NCBI GenBank assembly: GCA_050996405.1
Contig: JBPCRW010000031.1
Location: 1-21,583 of the forward strand
From: JBPCRW01 sp050996405
GTDB taxonomy: Bacteria; Acidobacteriota; Blastocatellia; Pyrinomonadales; Pyrinomonadaceae
DNA: 21,583 nt
Reading direction: 5' to 3'
The notes beneath the pieces were generated by a model that saw only the letters and a list, made by a program, of their open reading frames with translations, searched no databases and had not been told where the DNA came from. This document shows, piece after piece, positions 20,279 to 21,583 of this stretch; positions within the stretch are counted from its first letter, which is position 1, and each line of letters starts with the position of its first letter. The position numbers and the translations under genes were made by a program.

Positions 20279-20992
20279 ATGCATAAAATTGCTTTACTGT
20301 TATTTCTCTTTTTCATTATTTGTTCTCTTAATTTTGCTCAAACGAAACACCAGAAAATCAGTAATCGGAGCAAACCAGCACGGATTAAAAATGAAAAGGA
20401 GAAAGAATCTCTAGAAAAGCCCAAAATTTTTGATTTTAACGGTAATCTTATTTCTGAAGAAAAGGCTAAGAAATTACTTGCTGGCATGGATGTCCAACCA
20501 GTAAATATTTTTGAAAATGGAAAATTAAGAGCAGTAAAACTAAGCAAAAATGAAGCAATTGGCAAACAATCTTCGGATTTTACATTTAACTTAATTGACG
20601 AAAGCGTAATTGCTTTTAGCGGACAAGCAGGGAAGATTACTGTTCTAAATTTCTGGTATGTCGGATGCAAGCCTTGTATGGCTGAAATCCCTTTACTCAA
20701 TAAAATAGTTGAAAAATATAAAGACAGCAAAGACGTTGACTTTTTTGCAGTCACTTTTATTGCGCCGGAAGACGTGAATGGAATATCTAATCTGAAAAGT
20801 TTTTTGGAAAAGAATAAATTTGATTTTCAGATTGCCGTTGCTACAAAATCGGTTCTTGATGCCTTCAAAATAAGAGCATATCCGCAAACTATCGTTATAG
20901 ATAAGGAAGGCAAAATTATTTTTTGGCGGCTCTCTTTAGGAAATGACGCAGAACCCCTTAACGAAATAATTGACGACGAACTTAATAAATAA
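20279..20992 (+). CDS. Secreted TlpA-like thioredoxin (CKPC) of the peptide cassette
   Basis: A signal peptide (1-20, LLLFLFFIICSLNFAQ) is followed by a basic region and a segment with FDFNGNLISEEKAKKLLAGM (51-70) that precedes the TlpA domain. The redox motif is VGCKPCMAEIP (Cys130 and Cys133) and the cis-proline is Pro202 in RAYPQTIVI. It has the length and order of the TlpA-like partners seen beside small exported peptides in Bacteroidota and Acidobacteria, as far as I recall. GAGGAA is 6 nt before the ATG. The N-terminal extension (21-100) is longer than in the housekeeping TlpA at 14726. It may keep or exchange disulfides on the Cys-rich peptide. Confidence 0.85.
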   Translation: MHKIALLLFLFFIICSLNFAQTKHQKISNRSKPARIKNEKEKESLEKPKIFDFNGNLISEEKAKKLLAGMDVQPVNIFENGKLRAVKLSKNEAIGKQSSDFTFNLIDESVIAFSGQAGKITVLNFWYVGCKPCMAEIPLLNKIVEKYKDSKDVDFFAVTFIAPEDVNGISNLKSFLEKNKFDFQIAVATKSVLDAFKIRAYPQTIVIDKEGKIIFWRLSLGNDAEPLNEIIDDELNK

Positions 20993-21024
20993 GAATACAA
21001 AATCCACAGCCTTTCAATCCGCGC

Positions 21025-21053
21025 TTGACAAAGTTTCTGTAAATTCCTACAAT
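21025..21053 (+). promoter_or_regulatory. Strong sigma-70-type promoter for the rpsL leader
   Basis: TTGACA (21025-21030) and TACAAT (21048-21053) are separated by exactly 17 nt. It lies just after the end of the thioredoxin gene (20992), and the start point would be near 21060, giving a leader of about 360 nt before rpsL. Confidence 0.85.
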
Positions 21054-21151
21054 CTGAAGTTTCGGACATTTCGTCTGAAACAAACTGTGCAGTTTTAAGT
21101 TTGTTTTGACAGCGTAGAATATTAAGCGAGAGGCTTAATATAAACAGTTAT

Positions 21152-21254
21152 TGTGGCGTAAAACTAAACATCGCATTTTAAATGCTCCAGTGTTTAGGGC
21201 AAACAAATCTTCGATTCGTTTTGCTAATCTTTATTAAATTAAAGCCACGCCACA
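21152..21254 (+). ncRNA. Structured cloverleaf-like element in the rpsL leader
   Basis: An 8-bp closing helix (TGTGGCGT 21152-21159 with ACGCCACA 21247-21254) encloses three hairpins. The first is CTAAACA/TGTTTAG (21164-21170, 21191-21197) with an inner GCATTT/AAATGC stem. The second is GCAAA/TTTGC (21199-21203, 21220-21224) extended by an inner AATC/GATT stem. The third is CTTTA/TAAAG (21229-21233, 21240-21244). It is not a tRNA: no anticodon or D-arm pattern fits. Between a strong promoter and rpsL, it may be a ribosomal-protein-binding or other regulatory leader. Confidence 0.6.
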
Positions 21255-21422
21255 GAAAAGTTTTGACATGGGAAAGTCAACTAATCTACGCCGAGATTAA
21301 AAAACCCGACGATAAAAATTATTTTAATCGCAAGTAGTCGCTTGCGCTGACTGCCGAACGAGTTTCGGCAAGAGGCAGGTTAAGGCTTGCTTTCGTTTTT
21401 AATTAGAGAGAGTTTAGGAAAA
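21255..21422 (+). promoter_or_regulatory. Rest of the rpsL leader, with further hairpins
   Basis: Two clean hairpins are present: CGCAAG/CTTGCG (21329-21334, 21341-21346) and TGCCGAA/TTCGGCA (21352-21358, 21364-21370). A smaller one, TTGAC/GTCAA, lies at 21263-21280. The TTTCGTTTTTAATT stretch after 21385 might permit termination, making an attenuator possible. The rpsL ribosome-binding site is AGGA at 21416-21419, 3 nt before the ATG. Confidence 0.5.
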
Positions 21423-21583
21423 ATGCCAACGATTAATCAACTTGTTCGTAAAGGTCGCACGGCGATTAAATACAAAACGGCGAGTCCCGCGCTGCAATCA
21501 AGCCCGCAGAAGCGCGGCGTTTGCACGCGCGTTTATACGCAGACACCGAAGAAACCGAACTCGGCTTTGAGAAAGGTCGCGCG
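21423..21583 (+). CDS. rpsL: 30S ribosomal protein S12, 5' part
   Basis: The window contains the first 53 codons. S12 sits at the decoding centre of the 30S subunit and controls accuracy. MPTINQLVRKGR, the Cys in RGVCTRVYT and TPKKPNSALRKVA are the universally conserved N-terminal parts; the KKPNSALRKVA loop includes Lys at the position where mutations cause streptomycin resistance, and this Lys is the wild-type residue. It normally begins the str operon (rpsL-rpsG-fusA-tuf). The gene runs off the window edge. Confidence 0.98.
   Translation, partial: MPTINQLVRKGRTAIKYKTASPALQSSPQKRGVCTRVYTQTPKKPNSALRKVA

Noticed and set aside
21106..21141. Second promoter for rpsL with TTGACA at 21106-21111
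   Set aside because: The nearest good -10 (TAATAT, 21136-21141) is 24 nt away, too far; TAGAAT at 21115 is too close.
21152..21254. tRNA gene in the rpsL leader
   Set aside because: The cloverleaf has an 8-bp closing stem but no anticodon loop, no D-arm and no CCA or T-arm in the right place; a chance TTCGATT in one loop is not enough.

Overview
The window looks like a stretch of chromosome from a diderm, aerobically respiring bacterium, most plausibly an Acidobacteriota member (Blastocatellia-like). This placement is inference from gene content: a TPR protein with a TonB C-terminus, a Ser/Thr kinase-like receptor, a RAD52-like annealing protein, a split B12-dependent mutase, and DsbD with an Asn/Thr/Pro-rich linker. 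The native genes are rich in GCG, GAA and AAA codons. No rRNA, tRNA, intact IS element or CRISPR array was seen.

Layout. 81-1746 (+): an RpiB-like isomerase and a DeoC aldolase, both with N-terminal extensions that begin with an amphipathic helix, as in cargo enzymes of bacterial microcompartments. 1811-4856 (-): a TPR/TonB protein and a membrane kinase-like protein whose HRD motif reads HRA. 5159-6811 (+): the msrP-msrQ periplasmic methionine sulfoxide repair pair. 6886-7692 (-): a DnaC-like helicase loader. 8003-8461 (+): a cREC receiver-like protein. 8509-10956 (-): a rhodanese, a RAD52-like protein and the large subunit of methylmalonyl-CoA mutase. 11108-11792 (+): what appear to be two ends of a decayed type II restriction-modification system. 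12073-14623 (+): two uncharacterised soluble proteins, a small membrane protein and an RlmD-type rRNA methyltransferase. 14726-17427 (+): a TlpA-like thioredoxin and DsbD, an envelope disulfide-reduction pair. 17547-18590 (-): a protein with a C-terminal plant-type [2Fe-2S] domain.

18657-20992 (+) is an AT-richer accessory cassette. Three 22-bp tandem repeats and a 17-bp palindrome lie in front of a minimal AraC-type regulator. Next come a membrane-anchored thioredoxin-fold protein (CKYC), a small secreted peptide with eight cysteines, and a second secreted thioredoxin (CKPC) preceded by a tiny leader ORF. The genes look dedicated to producing and redox-maturing the Cys-rich peptide. This is the best candidate here for an undescribed system. 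The window ends in rpsL, which follows a consensus sigma-70 promoter and a roughly 360-nt leader with a cloverleaf-like fold.

A second theme is structural. Many gene junctions carry long inverted repeats whose arms are built from 7-nt (once about 10-nt) tandem words (12-35, 6156-6210, 6811-6881, 8461-8501, 12329-12387, 17423-17521). Two of these directly abut the start codon of the next gene.

All family assignments come from reading motifs and from memory of the families. No database search was possible.
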